From the NCBI GenBank assembly GCA_008973525.1, contig WACJ01000515.1:868001-932000 (forward strand): 64,000 nucleotides of DNA, written 5' to 3'. Under the pieces are notes generated by a model. That model did no database searches. It was not told the DNA's origin and worked only from the letters and a program-made list of their open reading frames with translations. Shown here one piece after another: positions 1 through 9,484 of this stretch. Position 1 is the stretch's first letter, and the number at the start of each line of letters is the position of its first letter. A program made the position numbers and the translations under genes. This DNA is from Stenopsyche tienmushanensis. Its lineage: Eukaryota; Arthropoda; Insecta; Trichoptera; Stenopsychidae.

Positions 1-375
1 AGAAAAGGACTTCCACTGATCTTTTAGCCCCGTTAGAAAGGCTACGTGTAGGGCGTCCACCCCTTTTGCTACGCGCCCTCCAGAGGAGGCGAGGTTTCTG
101 CAGGAAAACCAGCTTCAGCTCCCCTGTATACCAACTACTGTAATCGAATGTTCCACACACCCCTTTATGGGTAAGCAGCACAGGGTGACCTGCGCACCCA
201 ACTCATGTTAGCTGGGCTACACCAGCTGCGTTTGATGAGCAAACCGACGATGCTGCTTTCGCGCATCTCTACTCCACATCATTACCCCAGGGTTTCAATC
301 GTTGTCTATGGCCGTAAGATTGGCTCTCCCTTAGGGAGGTGGGCATCGTGGAGTCCTAATACCCACCCGCATTTT
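1..375 (+). mobile_element. R1-clade LINE, 3' end (copy 1)
   Basis: This is a non-coding 3' terminal piece of the LINE family whose coding part is visible at 37149-37620. It shares long blocks with 56655-57250: the 'tagccccg.tagaaa' stretch near 26, a block around 168-230 including 'agggtgacctgcgcaccca', and the closing 'gggcatcgtggagtc'. It has an internal deletion relative to that copy and is cut by the window edge. The family assignment comes from the coding copy; the shared non-coding blocks are seen directly. Confidence 0.7.
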
Positions 376-580
376 CTATGACAGTAACAGGTTTTTATTT
401 TTTATTGCTGCTATGGTCATTCTATAATATGAAACCTTGTGTTGCCTATGTATATCTCAGCATTTTCATAATTTTTCGGATTAAAAGCGCTTCTTTCCAA
501 AAAAGTGTCGGACTACAAGGGGTCGAGGGCAGTACTCTATTATCTGACAAATTGGACAGTATTCACGACACACACTTTAA
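376..580 (+). mobile_element. Tig-C (Tigger/pogo-like) 3' fragment
   Basis: It matches the right part of the longer Tig-C element at 14576-15199. Shared blocks are 'acagtaacaggtt', 'ctataatatgaaaccttgt', and a tail with 'cggactacaaggggtcgaggg' and 'ctgacaaattgg'. The tail is the family's subterminal 'tccgac' region. It directly follows the LINE end, so one element is broken against the other. The 74-codon ORF across it (378-602) reads only non-coding repeat sequence. Confidence 0.6.
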
Positions 581-604
581 GCAATGCGCTTTCTTCATAT
601 AAAA

Positions 605-2270
605 TTGTTGATTGAAATATCAACTTGTGACTGCTTCAACGTCATCTTTATAAAAAATACAGCATGTTTGGTCAGCTGAAGAGATACATTAATATTTAAA
701 TAGAATGTTTGTGCGCTCACGCCATAGTTTAAAACCTGACATGCCCACAAAACTTATTCAATTTATTTTACGATAAATTTGTACCATATGATCTTGACCT
801 GTTAAGGTCTCGGTCATTGAGATAGTCCAGGTTTATTTAGGCTGGTTAGGATTTAACAGTACGATTCTCTTACGTGGTCTATTAATGTATTATGTGCAAT
901 TATTTTGCTTTGGTAATATTACTGAACTAAAAAGTGATTTCATTGAAGAATGATACATTTGCGGTTAATATTAATGAAATTTTGTGGCTATGATATACAA
1001 TTTACAGAAAAATAATGATCAATCCAATATGGATTTTTTAATCAAATCCAATATGATTAACTGTCATAAATCTGCTGTGAAAATATATCGTTTATGCTTG
1101 ATGTATTCTTGTAGTATCCGCTTCTACGTCTTCCCGCAGATCTTACAGGAAGATGCGGTCAATGTCTTGTCATTATAATGATATTGTCGGCTGACGATAG
1201 GCTTTGATTGATAAATTAAGCAATTATTTAACAGCAATGTATGGAGGTTGATTTTATGTAGAAGAAATAAGTTGTTCAACTAGTCGGTGCACATTGTGTT
1301 TCTTGTTTGGGCAGGTTATGGCCGTGACGCCGCAGTTAAATGGCGATATCGAAGTGGTGCACAATGAGCACTAATTAGACACACGTACACATTTCTGCAC
1401 AACACCTGGTTGCTCAAGAAATTGTTGCTAATCCTCAGTCGTTTGCGTTTTAATTTTAGAATCGGCAGTGTTTTTTTTGCAAATGCTCTTGGCTGAGTGC
1501 TGAACAATGACATTCTTATATTTATTTGTGTAGGTCGTGTCTTTCTTTAAGTACATATTTGGTGTTGGAGTTGCAAAATGCTCAGCTGCGTTTACACTGC
1601 TTTCAATTCTCATTTTGATTGCTTATGTCAGAGATCTGTGTATTTACTAATATTTTTGCAGAAATATTTCAGCATATCTATATGATGAGAACTCTATCTG
1701 TAAATGTTGGTTTCAGTTCAAAACACAATGTGTTAGTATGAAAATGCTTGCTTGCAAGTGTAAAGCACCCGAACATTATCTTTTTGTATCATCTTTCATC
1801 AATCAATAATTTGGAGCGGCGAGTGGTCATGACATCATAAGGATGTGCTCGGGTCATGATTTATATAATAATATGAGGTTAAATTGTTAAATATTGATCT
1901 GGAGAGCTATTGAACAAATTGAACGCAAAAAAATGCAATTTTTTTATTTTTATTGTTGTTTTTTAGCATAATAATATTGGACTCATCTTTTGGATGACTT
2001 GTCTCATTTGCATTGATATATTGAGAAAATATATTTATTTTCAATGTTATATTTAAATGTGTTTGTCATTTGTTAATGTTATGTAAGTATGTTTTATTTA
2101 TGAATTATCTGCATGAGTCGGATTTCGATGAATCACTATAACCGGACAAGATAATGATATTCAATGATTGAGTCGACCAAGCAATATTATATAATGATTT
2201 GCGGAAAATTATGACTGTTTTGAAGGGGGAGGAAATAAATAAAACACAACTATAGATGTGTAATGTTTCA
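605..2270. other. AT-rich interval, no gene recognised
   Basis: I see no coding motif, TIR pair or RNA gene here. The short ORFs at 984-1178, 1316-1513 and 1428-1613 overlap on opposite strands and have no recognisable domain. The interval does not match other repeats in the window by eye. Confidence 0.5.
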
Positions 2271-2277
2271 GGGAGCC

Positions 2278-2362
2278 GGCCAACTTCTCGAGTCTCTATT
2301 TCATTGCCTTCGCCGCTTCGACGGTCCCCGACTGTCGCATTACTCGGCCGCGGAAGCCACAC
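2278..2362 (-). repeat. GC-rich dispersed repeat F (copy 1)
   Basis: Read on the minus strand, it aligns with 15275-15358 on the plus strand: 'gtgtgg(c/t)ttccgcggccga', 'gacagtcgg', 'gcggcgaaggcaa' and a 'gag(a)agt/tcgg' tail. The GC-rich block sits in AT-rich flanks. No TIR or coding motif is visible, so the class is unknown. Confidence 0.6.
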
Positions 2363-2374
2363 CGTGAGGTCATT

Positions 2375-3478
2375 AGAAGCGCTGAGCGCTCTTTACCACT
2401 ATCAACGATGAACGATGGATGCATCATCTTTCAAAGGCTTTTCACTACTTTCAAACTCTACTCTTAATTTAGACGATTGAATAGCTAACTTATGAATACT
2501 TTTCTTAATTAATGCTTAATACTTTGAACGCTTGGTATTCCGTCATGTCTCTGTCCGTTTTCCACTCTTTTTTTTTGAGAAATTCTAGTCAAAACTATTT
2601 TTGGCAAAAAATTGGTGATTCGCAATTGCGGAATAACCATCGATGATTAAAGGTTAATATAATATATACACAAGGCCGACTCTTGTACCTGTGGTCCATT
2701 CTCAGCAAGCGGCCTTGATCTGTCTTGGTATTTCTTTTATTGAATGTCAAAATCTGGTTACAAGATGCATTACATAACATTTTTTTAATTAAGCGATTCA
2801 TGCGGCCCGCGGACATTGTTGCATACAGAGCAAAAAGTGTTAACGTGTCCGTACACAATACACTTGTTATTTAAGACGAAAATATCCTGTCGAATCACGA
2901 ATACGTGAGATAGTAAGACGTTACGTAATTGTGGTTCTGGTGAACAACAATAACACTCAAAGTCATCGAGAACATTCCGTCTCTTGAACTGAGACTACGC
3001 AATAATCGTATGCCAACTGCGTCTGAATTTTTTTCTTCGCGTCTTGTTTTTCCTAGATGTCTGAGATAAGCGACTGTTCGGCTCCTTCTGGATGCTGCGC
3101 CGTCATTCGCGAAGGCGCCGATGAAAAGGTTGGTCCTGCCGAGGAGGTGATTCTTCCATTCTTCTCGGTCGTTGGTACGGCGCAAAAAATAATTCGGCAA
3201 ATAAACACCATTACGTTTGAGTGATGAAGTCCGAAGTCGGGCACCACTTGGTCAAACGCCGAATGAAACATTTCATTAAAGGATCTTTTTTTGCCGAGAG
3301 CTTTCATTCTCATTTTTTGCTTCAATTTTCTCGGGCTTACGCCTACGCGAAGAATAAAATTTCTTCCATCGTTAATAACAATCAAGGAGCAGGAGCCGCG
3401 CGAAGAAACGAGGAAAAATGCAGCATTATTTTATCAAATCACAATTTAATTTCCTAATATCTATTTTGTTCATATATA
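2375..3478. other. Mixed interval with GC-richer 3000-3230 patch
   Basis: No repeat was recognised. The GC-richer patch near 3000-3230 has open frames on both strands, including a minus-strand 110-codon frame at 3053-3385 and the 55-codon plus frame listed separately. None carries a recognised motif. Confidence 0.4.
3057..3224 (+). CDS. Possible 55-aa ORF, unknown
   Basis: An ATG-initiated 55-codon frame ends in TGA. The product would start MSEISDCSAPSGCC and contain two adjacent cysteines, then a mildly hydrophobic stretch (ILPFFSVVG). It lies in the GC-richer patch, which helps long frames occur by chance. No signal peptide, domain or conserved neighbour was seen. It could be a short exon or noise; I lean to noise. 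Confidence 0.12.
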   Translation: MSEISDCSAPSGCCAVIREGADEKVGPAEEVILPFFSVVGTAQKIIRQINTITFE

Positions 3479-3842
3479 CAGGGTGTTTTGCGCATGTACC
3501 GACAATTTGGGTTTTTTGCTACGTTTCACACATAGGTCTTATGTCCTAAGTGTCAAAATTTCACCTTTAAACTCGTCATGACTTTTTAATCTGTGGTCGT
3601 AATAGCACGAAATAACTGTTTTTGTATTTTGCAATGTATTTTTGACCTAAATAAATCATTAATTTATGCAATTGGTTTAATGAAAGTAAGTTCTATGCTT
3701 CCAAAATCACACAAAATTTGCAAACGAATGAGAAATCCGGCGGTGTCAGATCTGAAGACCGTGCGAACCACGGAATAGGGCACGTCTCCAGACAAAGAAA
3801 TCCACTGGTGTCAGATCTAGAGACCATGTGCAAAATACCCTG
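3479..3842 (-). mobile_element. M2 IS630/mariner-like element with both TIRs
   Basis: The left end reads CAGGGTGTTTTGCGCATG and the right end reads GCAAAATACCCTG. Both ends are flanked by TA, as expected for the IS630-Tc1-mariner superfamily. Read on the minus strand, 3693-3800 carries the relic WFARSSDLTPPDF, corresponding to the widespread 'RSPDLTPLDFFLWG' block around the third catalytic acidic residue of these transposases. At 364 bp it is a deletion derivative. A stretch near 3603-3650 is shared, inverted, with 28309-28360. Confidence 0.75.
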
Positions 3843-3849
3843 TATATAT

Positions 3850-4320
3850 ATCCTGTAAAACTGTGATATATATTTACCTACATATTTAATATGGAATCCA
3901 CTCAAGTCTTCTAGACAGTATTGACATGCAGCAAAAAATCATCGATGCATATTATGCGGTAAAAAAAGATACTCGATAGGCAAACGAATTCAATCTTATA
4001 TTGAATCAAGTTTTATAGTCGGTTTGCATCGAGTCATGGTTCATGAAACGCGCATTTTTTAATAAAGTAAAATTTGTGCATTATTATTGTACATAAACAA
4101 TGTCAAAGCCAACCGCTGATGAATAATACTTGCGTCACGCTCAATAGATCAGTAACACTTTCATTGTGTGGATGAAATGTATAAATAAAGAATTTGTGGT
4201 CAAATTATAGTAATATATCTCATAAAAATATTAGCTTTAATCAATAAGAAAATAATAATACGTCAATGGCGCTGGATTTCATTCTGCAATATCAATAGAG
4301 TTATATCATTTTTAAATATT
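3850..4320. other. AT-rich interval, no gene recognised
   Basis: No coding or repeat structure was recognised between M2 and the family E repeat. Confidence 0.5.
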
Positions 4321-4321
4321 A

Positions 4322-4640
4322 ATATATTTAAAAATGTATGTCTGTGGTTTGTTTGTCACGTATATATTCCTATATCATTCACTCGATTGCGATGAAACTT
4401 TGGGGAGTTGCTGTGCGCATCTTTGTGAACGTTTAACGGATGCACCATGTTTGAGTATATTGGTCTGGTGAAGTGAATTGAGATTCACTTCACCAGAAGC
4501 CACGCATGCGCGTACATGCTTATGACGTATACAACGGAGAGGGAGATACTGCAAACGATTCTCGCTCTCTTACCGACCAAATGTCGATTGGAGTTTCACT
4601 TCTCGTGACGTTCAAGCCAATTTTCCCTACCGCGCCTATC
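4322..4640 (+). repeat. Dispersed repeat E (longest copy)
   Basis: Its left part ('atgtatgtctgt...attgcgatgaaactttgg') recurs at 56514-56610. Its right part ('cgattctcgctctctt...tttcacttctcgtgacgttcaagccaat') recurs at 5765-5870 and, inverted, at 53358-53470. Text of this kind, a plea-like 'cgattgcgatgaaactttg', is common in insect non-autonomous repeats, often Helitron-associated. I see no Helitron 5'-TC or 3' hairpin-CTRR end, so the class is left open. Confidence 0.5.
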
Positions 4641-4644
4641 ATAT

Positions 4645-5755
4645 CAAAAATAATTTTATCGCAACAAATTAATTAATAATCCGTTGAGGCATACAGTGAA
4701 GAATTTTTACGTGGGTGAAAATTTAATTTAAGCAATCATGGTCTTTGATTGCTTTTTTGGTGTTTATTCAATGCTCACGCTCAATTAAATATCTTGATTA
4801 ATTTTAAATATTGGTCTTAATTAAATGAATCGATATTTGTTGTTAATCCCACAAGTGCTTGATTAACTACTAACCACACATTATTAAACACAAAATTTGT
4901 ATTTTTTCCTTGCAAATACACAAACAAAGAGTGCGCTCATTGTGGTTAATCAAGGCAGCTCCCTGGTCTCGTGTCCGAATGGTGAACGAAAAGAGTCCAC
5001 CCGGGTTCATATCAACAGCGTCCGTCCCGAATGGGTATTCTTGTACCCTAACGCATTGCATTTCTCGGCTATTTTTTTATCGATATCTAAAATGTCGGTG
5101 ACCGTCCGCCCTATTCGCAGAGGTCGGCAGGACTCCTCGAGGGCAAACGGCCGCCGAACTCCATTGGGTTGACAACTCGCAGATGCAGACGAGCACGGGC
5201 CACATCAGCAAACGTCTCATCTATCAGACTCAACCAGATCTTTGTCTTCGGCATTCCATCACAAATTCATCTTCTATAATTATCTCGCATTCTACACGAG
5301 CCTGTGATTCATTTATTAATATCGCCCCATGAGCCCGCAGCGCGATGACGCAACCCAATCCTTTATTTTATATAACTGGTGCTTTCGAACTCAGGGGAGT
5401 ATATGGGAGGAGGGAGCGCAGGATGTGCCGTGGGAGAGCAAACAATCGTCTGCGGGTGCAGATTTATATCTGAAACAAAAAAGATGTGAGCTTGGCTCGG
5501 ACGATTGCACAAAATACTCAAAGGCTTAATTGAATTTATGCAAACGCCAACACCCTTATTAATCAAACAAATATAAGCCATAAACATGTTTAAAAACGAA
5601 ACGAACGTTTGAACCTTGTACTTGTATTTTTATTCATTTTAACACAATGGACATTGTTAGCTAATCGACGAAGCTGCGTTTGTGTACTATATAATAAAAT
5701 AGGCATGTTACTGATCTAGCGGTTGCTTAATGTAATACGCGTACACAGCGTAATA
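4645..5755. other. Interval with GC-richer 4950-5200 and 5330-5470 patches
   Basis: Open frames exist at 4897-5172 (+), 4870-5061 (-) and 5329-5529 (+), overlapping on both strands without domains. There is no repeat match. The patches might be exons or an unrecognised repeat. Confidence 0.35.
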
Positions 5756-5764
5756 GTGCGTATA

Positions 5765-5872
5765 TCATATGTTCAACAGAGACAGAGAGACTACAGACGA
5801 TTCTTTCTCTCTTTCCCTCCAAGTGCCGCTTGGAATTTCACTTTCGATGGCGTTCAAGCCAATCATATTGAC
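5765..5872 (+). repeat. Dispersed repeat E, right part
   Basis: It shares 'acgattctttctctcttt', 'gaatttcactttcgatggcgttcaagccaat' with 4550-4620. The left part is absent. Confidence 0.5.
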
Positions 5873-6100
5873 CTATACAAGTTCGCCTCAAAAAGCATAT
5901 AAAAATAATGAACGCCAATATAATTCCAACGAATATGTAAAGCCGTTTTATTTTGGATCTATTGACGGTGAAAAAGCATTCGATACAGTGCAACACGAAC
6001 GCATGCAATAAGACACTGGCACCCGAAAATTGAACATTCACCCATTACTTACTGTATATGATTAACCTAAGATAAGATATTTATAATATACAAAATATTT

Positions 6101-6570
6101 TGGATCTGATTTTGGAAGCCAGGAAACTCGTTGGAGGTATCATCATCAGATATTTAAATGTTAGTTCGAGTTGATGACCGCGTGGGCCCCCATTTTCATA
6201 TAACAACATAAATGTGACTGATAAAATTCCTATCTGCTGAGGACACGGACTAAAACTATATACAATAATACTTTGATGTCATTCGTAATTACATTAGGGA
6301 GGAATACAAAAATTCTCAACCCCGTATCTATTATATTTCATACCGATATTCCCATTATTAGAGTCGAGGTGTAGTAAATACATCACCGGGAGGAAAGGTT
6401 AATATAACAATTTGATATGTACTGTATATATGTATACATAGATTAGACAATTACTGCCCCTGGGCGTCGCCTAAGCTCGCACAATTAGTAGTTACGCCAC
6501 TGTTTCCAAGCGTTCAGTTTTCGGCGAGAATGTCTCGATTTAGTAGCCTTCAACGTACTGGTGAGGTGTA
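6101..6570 (-). mobile_element. hAT-B copy 1
   Basis: It carries, inverted relative to the full element at 49901-50691, the coding remnant 'tggatctgattttggaagcc', the conserved core 'attcccattattagagtcga...tagtaaatacatcaccgg' and the 'gttacgccactgtttccaagcg' block. It stops at 'gaggtgta', where a family H MITE begins, so its left TIR is missing. The transposase-derived part is too decayed to read through. Confidence 0.8.
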
Positions 6571-6662
6571 CAGTTAACCCTCCTATAGCGTCCATTTTGC
6601 GGTCTTTTACGTAAGCAACGTCACTTGCACTTCTATAAGCATGGTCCCAATCTCAACGGTCC
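6571..6662 (+). mobile_element. MITE-H, truncated copy
   Basis: It begins CAGTTAACCCTCCTATAGCG and shares 'gcggtcttttacgtaagcaacg', 'gcatggtcccaatctcaacg' with the complete copy at 19225-19405. It lacks the right TIR. It abuts hAT-B copy 1 exactly where that copy breaks, suggesting insertion into hAT-B followed by loss of the distal part. Confidence 0.55.
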
Positions 6663-6664
6663 GT

Positions 6665-8530
6665 TTTTATTTATCGAGCGTTCTTACAGAAATGTGAATC
6701 GCATTAACACGTAACACTAAAATACCAAATATATCATGTTTCCTTCATTTTTTTGACTATTTATGATTGATGACATTTTATTTCTTTTTATAGAAGAGTA
6801 TAGCTTAAAATAATAAATCTATTTATAGTAGAATTTAAAAAAATAAGTATGTTTTGTGTGGTTGATGAAAATGAATAACTCACAGTTGGACTCACACAAC
6901 GGAAACCAAGGATGCTACTGTTAGTGATTGTTGAAGAATGTTTGCGGTTATTTTTATGGTGCGTCTTCATTGAAAATATTTTAGTAATAATATTAGAATT
7001 AATAAGTATAATAAACGTCAATGTTTTTTAAATATTGAACAGTTTTTTTGCGAATTCTTGGAGGTTCAATGTTGATGCGTGTCTCGATTGTAATATTTAC
7101 TGTATACTTAAATTTTTATTGTGCATACCGGGGATGCTTTTGAAGGGTCTATAGCCAAATTGGTCTACCTGGATGTTGCACTTGACTTACAAATTAGTGC
7201 AAAAATTTGCCTCAGAGCTGGAGGCTGTTGTGCAGATGTTAGATGAGCAGATTCCAGTTCTGGTTGATATGCATCTCAATTAAATTATATGTCTGCCATA
7301 TCTTTGGTTAGTAATCGCACAATTTAAAATGTCATCCCATATGAAGTCTGCAAAATGAATTCATACGCGAGAGATTACTGATTTTGGCAGATGTCTTGAA
7401 GTTTTCTTGGCTAATGACGCATGTGTCATTTTCACGCTACCACAAAGAGATCAAGCGGGTGCTTTATCTAATGTATGTTACATATTATCAGTTTCATATT
7501 TGCGAAGCTATTTTAAATTTGGACAAAAAATGAATAGCGCCAAATTTAAATTCTGAATCAAATCTGAGAAAATATTGGACTTTGGACAAGTTTGATCCAT
7601 GTCTTCTTTGCAATACCCATAGCCATAGAATCGTGGCTAAAATGCTCATCAAAATAAACATTTTTAAAAGCAGATGCTCCTGGACTATTTATGCTCAAAA
7701 TCGATTATTTGCATACGTTTAAGACTTCTTGGAAACGACTACCACCGGGATGGCCAGGGTTAATGGCCCGACGATAAATATCCGAGAATGCTCCATACAA
7801 ACGAATTGATAGTGGTATTTGCACAACGCCGCAAAATTGGACGTATAAAAGACCTAACCCAACAAGTTTATCGATTGTGGCGTCATGTTTTTGTTACTGG
7901 AGATATGTTGGAATATTATCTTTGGAATTAAGGCTTATCGGTTGAGTTTGTTAATGGCGTATAGTGGAGAGAGCATGCTTGACTTAATTCTCATTTCGCC
8001 AATAGAAACCTGTGCTTTTCACTTGCATTCATTTTGAGGATTGCATGATGTCCACTTTGGTCCACGCACAAAACATACAAAATATGTATTTATACAGGAT
8101 GCAAAATGGAAATAAACAGATTCGCATGATAATCATGATCATGGTCATGGCATAACTAAAATAAATGCATGCTGAATGCCAAAATTATTAACGGCATCGC
8201 AATTTTTTTTAAATAAGATCATAAATAGTAAACTTTCAAAGTTTGGCTTGGATTGATCAAATAATGTGTGCTTAAAAAATGGGGTAAAAAGGGATCTGGT
8301 TGGTACGATTTCAACCCTTCTGGTTATTTGAAGTAAAAAAAAAATGATTCTTAATTTTTCGGAAAATGGCAACTGACAAAAAAAATGGTTTTGAAAACTG
8401 GAAAAAATGGGCGAGGCGATAGAAAGATACATAGAGAAGGTTCGTGCCAAATTTGATCGGCTAGTTACTTTGGAGAATATATTCTTAACCTGTTAAGCGA
8501 GGAATTTCCTTTTCAATAACGCAACATACA
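6665..8530. other. AT-rich interval, no gene recognised
   Basis: No domain, TIR pair or RNA gene was recognised. Short frames at 6788-7021 (-) and 8145-8450 (-) are low-complexity and AT-rich. The 7100-7960 part is somewhat more even in composition and reads like decayed coding sequence, but no family could be named. Confidence 0.4.
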
Positions 8531-8552
8531 GTGAGCGCGTACATTTTTGTTA

Positions 8553-8570
8553 GGACGTATATATACGTCC
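8553..8570. repeat. 18-bp perfect palindrome, left copy
   Basis: GGACGTATATATACGTCC is its own reverse complement. The identical palindrome recurs at 9124-9141 at the other end of the piggyBac relic. Confidence 0.95.
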
Positions 8571-8733
8571 CGCCCACCTGGCGTGAGCTCATATTATTAA
8601 TATTTTTAACGATGCTTAGAATTTTATTATTATTTTTAATATTTAACATTTAGAGAAGTTAACAAAAGCACACAAAGAAAATGGAAAAAAAGAGTTTAAA
8701 AATATAAAATATATCCATACGTAAATTCAAAAC

Positions 8734-8976
8734 TCAACTTCTGTGTGCTACCTCACAATCCGGACACCAGTATATAGATTCTTTCCCTTTTTTTGTAATA
8801 AACTCGACATTTCCTGACTTTAATTCCCTTTCAACTAAGCGTGAGGGTTTAGGTGTAATGCTGTTTTTTGGTGGCATAGGTTGGCTTTTTACTGTGTTGT
8901 CTGAACTGAGCATCAATACGTCTTTTTTATCCTTCCATTTTAAAGCTATAAGTTTGCCTTTGAATCTTATCTTATG
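8734..8976 (-). pseudogene. piggyBac-type transposase C-terminal fragment
   Basis: The minus-strand frame reads KIRFKGKLIALKWKDKKDVLMLSSD, the piggyBac block normally 'W.DkkdV.mLST' near the last catalytic region. A basic proline-rich stretch (PPKNSITPKPS) follows, then an IYWCPDCEVAH half of the C-terminal cysteine-rich zinc domain, then TGA. Only about 80 codons are open; stops lie just upstream (two TAG). Full piggyBac transposases are near 600 aa, so most of the gene, including the first catalytic Asp residues, is missing. The tail is also short of the full cysteine set. It is best read as a dead remnant. Confidence 0.72.
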
Positions 8977-9123
8977 CTACTAGCCACCGTTTACTAAATA
9001 CACGTCCACTCCAGCACAGTAGTGAATTGCAAGCATTTAAATTCATGTCGAAACATGTATCGACAACTCACACATTCATTAAACAAAAGTTCCGCCTACT
9101 TTAGAGCTCAACATATATTTTGA

Positions 9124-9141
9124 GGACGTATATATACGTCC
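9124..9141. repeat. 18-bp perfect palindrome, right copy
   Basis: Same sequence as 8553-8570, in the same flanking context ('gag', then 'gcccac'), so the larger repeat is direct. Confidence 0.95.
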
Positions 9142-9164
9142 TGCCCACTTAACAAGATCTTGAA

Positions 9165-9480
9165 GGAGAGTGGAGGGAGAATCGTTTCTGCTCTCTTCGA
9201 CTGCAACACCATTATTCTTAACTGCCTAGTGTACACCCAGGAGAACAGCCACGGCTCTTTGACTAGGTACTACGAATGACCAAACCAATACGAGTACCAT
9301 GGGGAAGGATGAGTCCCTGCAATCCTTCATCTGCTACAGCCCCCTTCAATATGCGTAGTAGTTTCTTTGCTTTTATCGAAAGACAATTCGAAAGCATTCT
9401 ACGTGGCTAGTCTGGAGACACCCGAGTTAGATCCCACAGCAGCGCTCGGATATGTACTCTGTCATCAGAGACCAATACAT
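9165..9480 (-). mobile_element. R1-clade LINE, 3' end (copy 2)
   Basis: On the minus strand it aligns with 37700-37860 ('ggtactcgtattgattcggtcat' region) and with 61850-61900 ('ggaactactacac...gaagggggctg'). Its 9420-9470 part matches the 'cgctgctgtatggtct...actagccaca' block of 56690-56740. It is non-coding and truncated at both ends. Confidence 0.65.
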
Positions 9481-9484
9481 TGGT

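Larger units (their letters stand above)
8532..9150 (-). mobile_element. piggyBac-derived relic between direct repeats
   Basis: The segment contains a piggyBac transposase C-terminal fragment (8734-8976, -). It is bracketed by two near-identical direct repeats of about 48 bp (8532-8580 and 9102-9150), each holding the perfect 18-bp palindrome GGACGTATATATACGTCC followed by (C/T)GCCCAC. A TTAA is present at 9148-9151, but a clean TTAA-CCC terminus on both sides is not. The bracketing repeats may be subterminal repeats or a local duplication. Confidence 0.55.
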
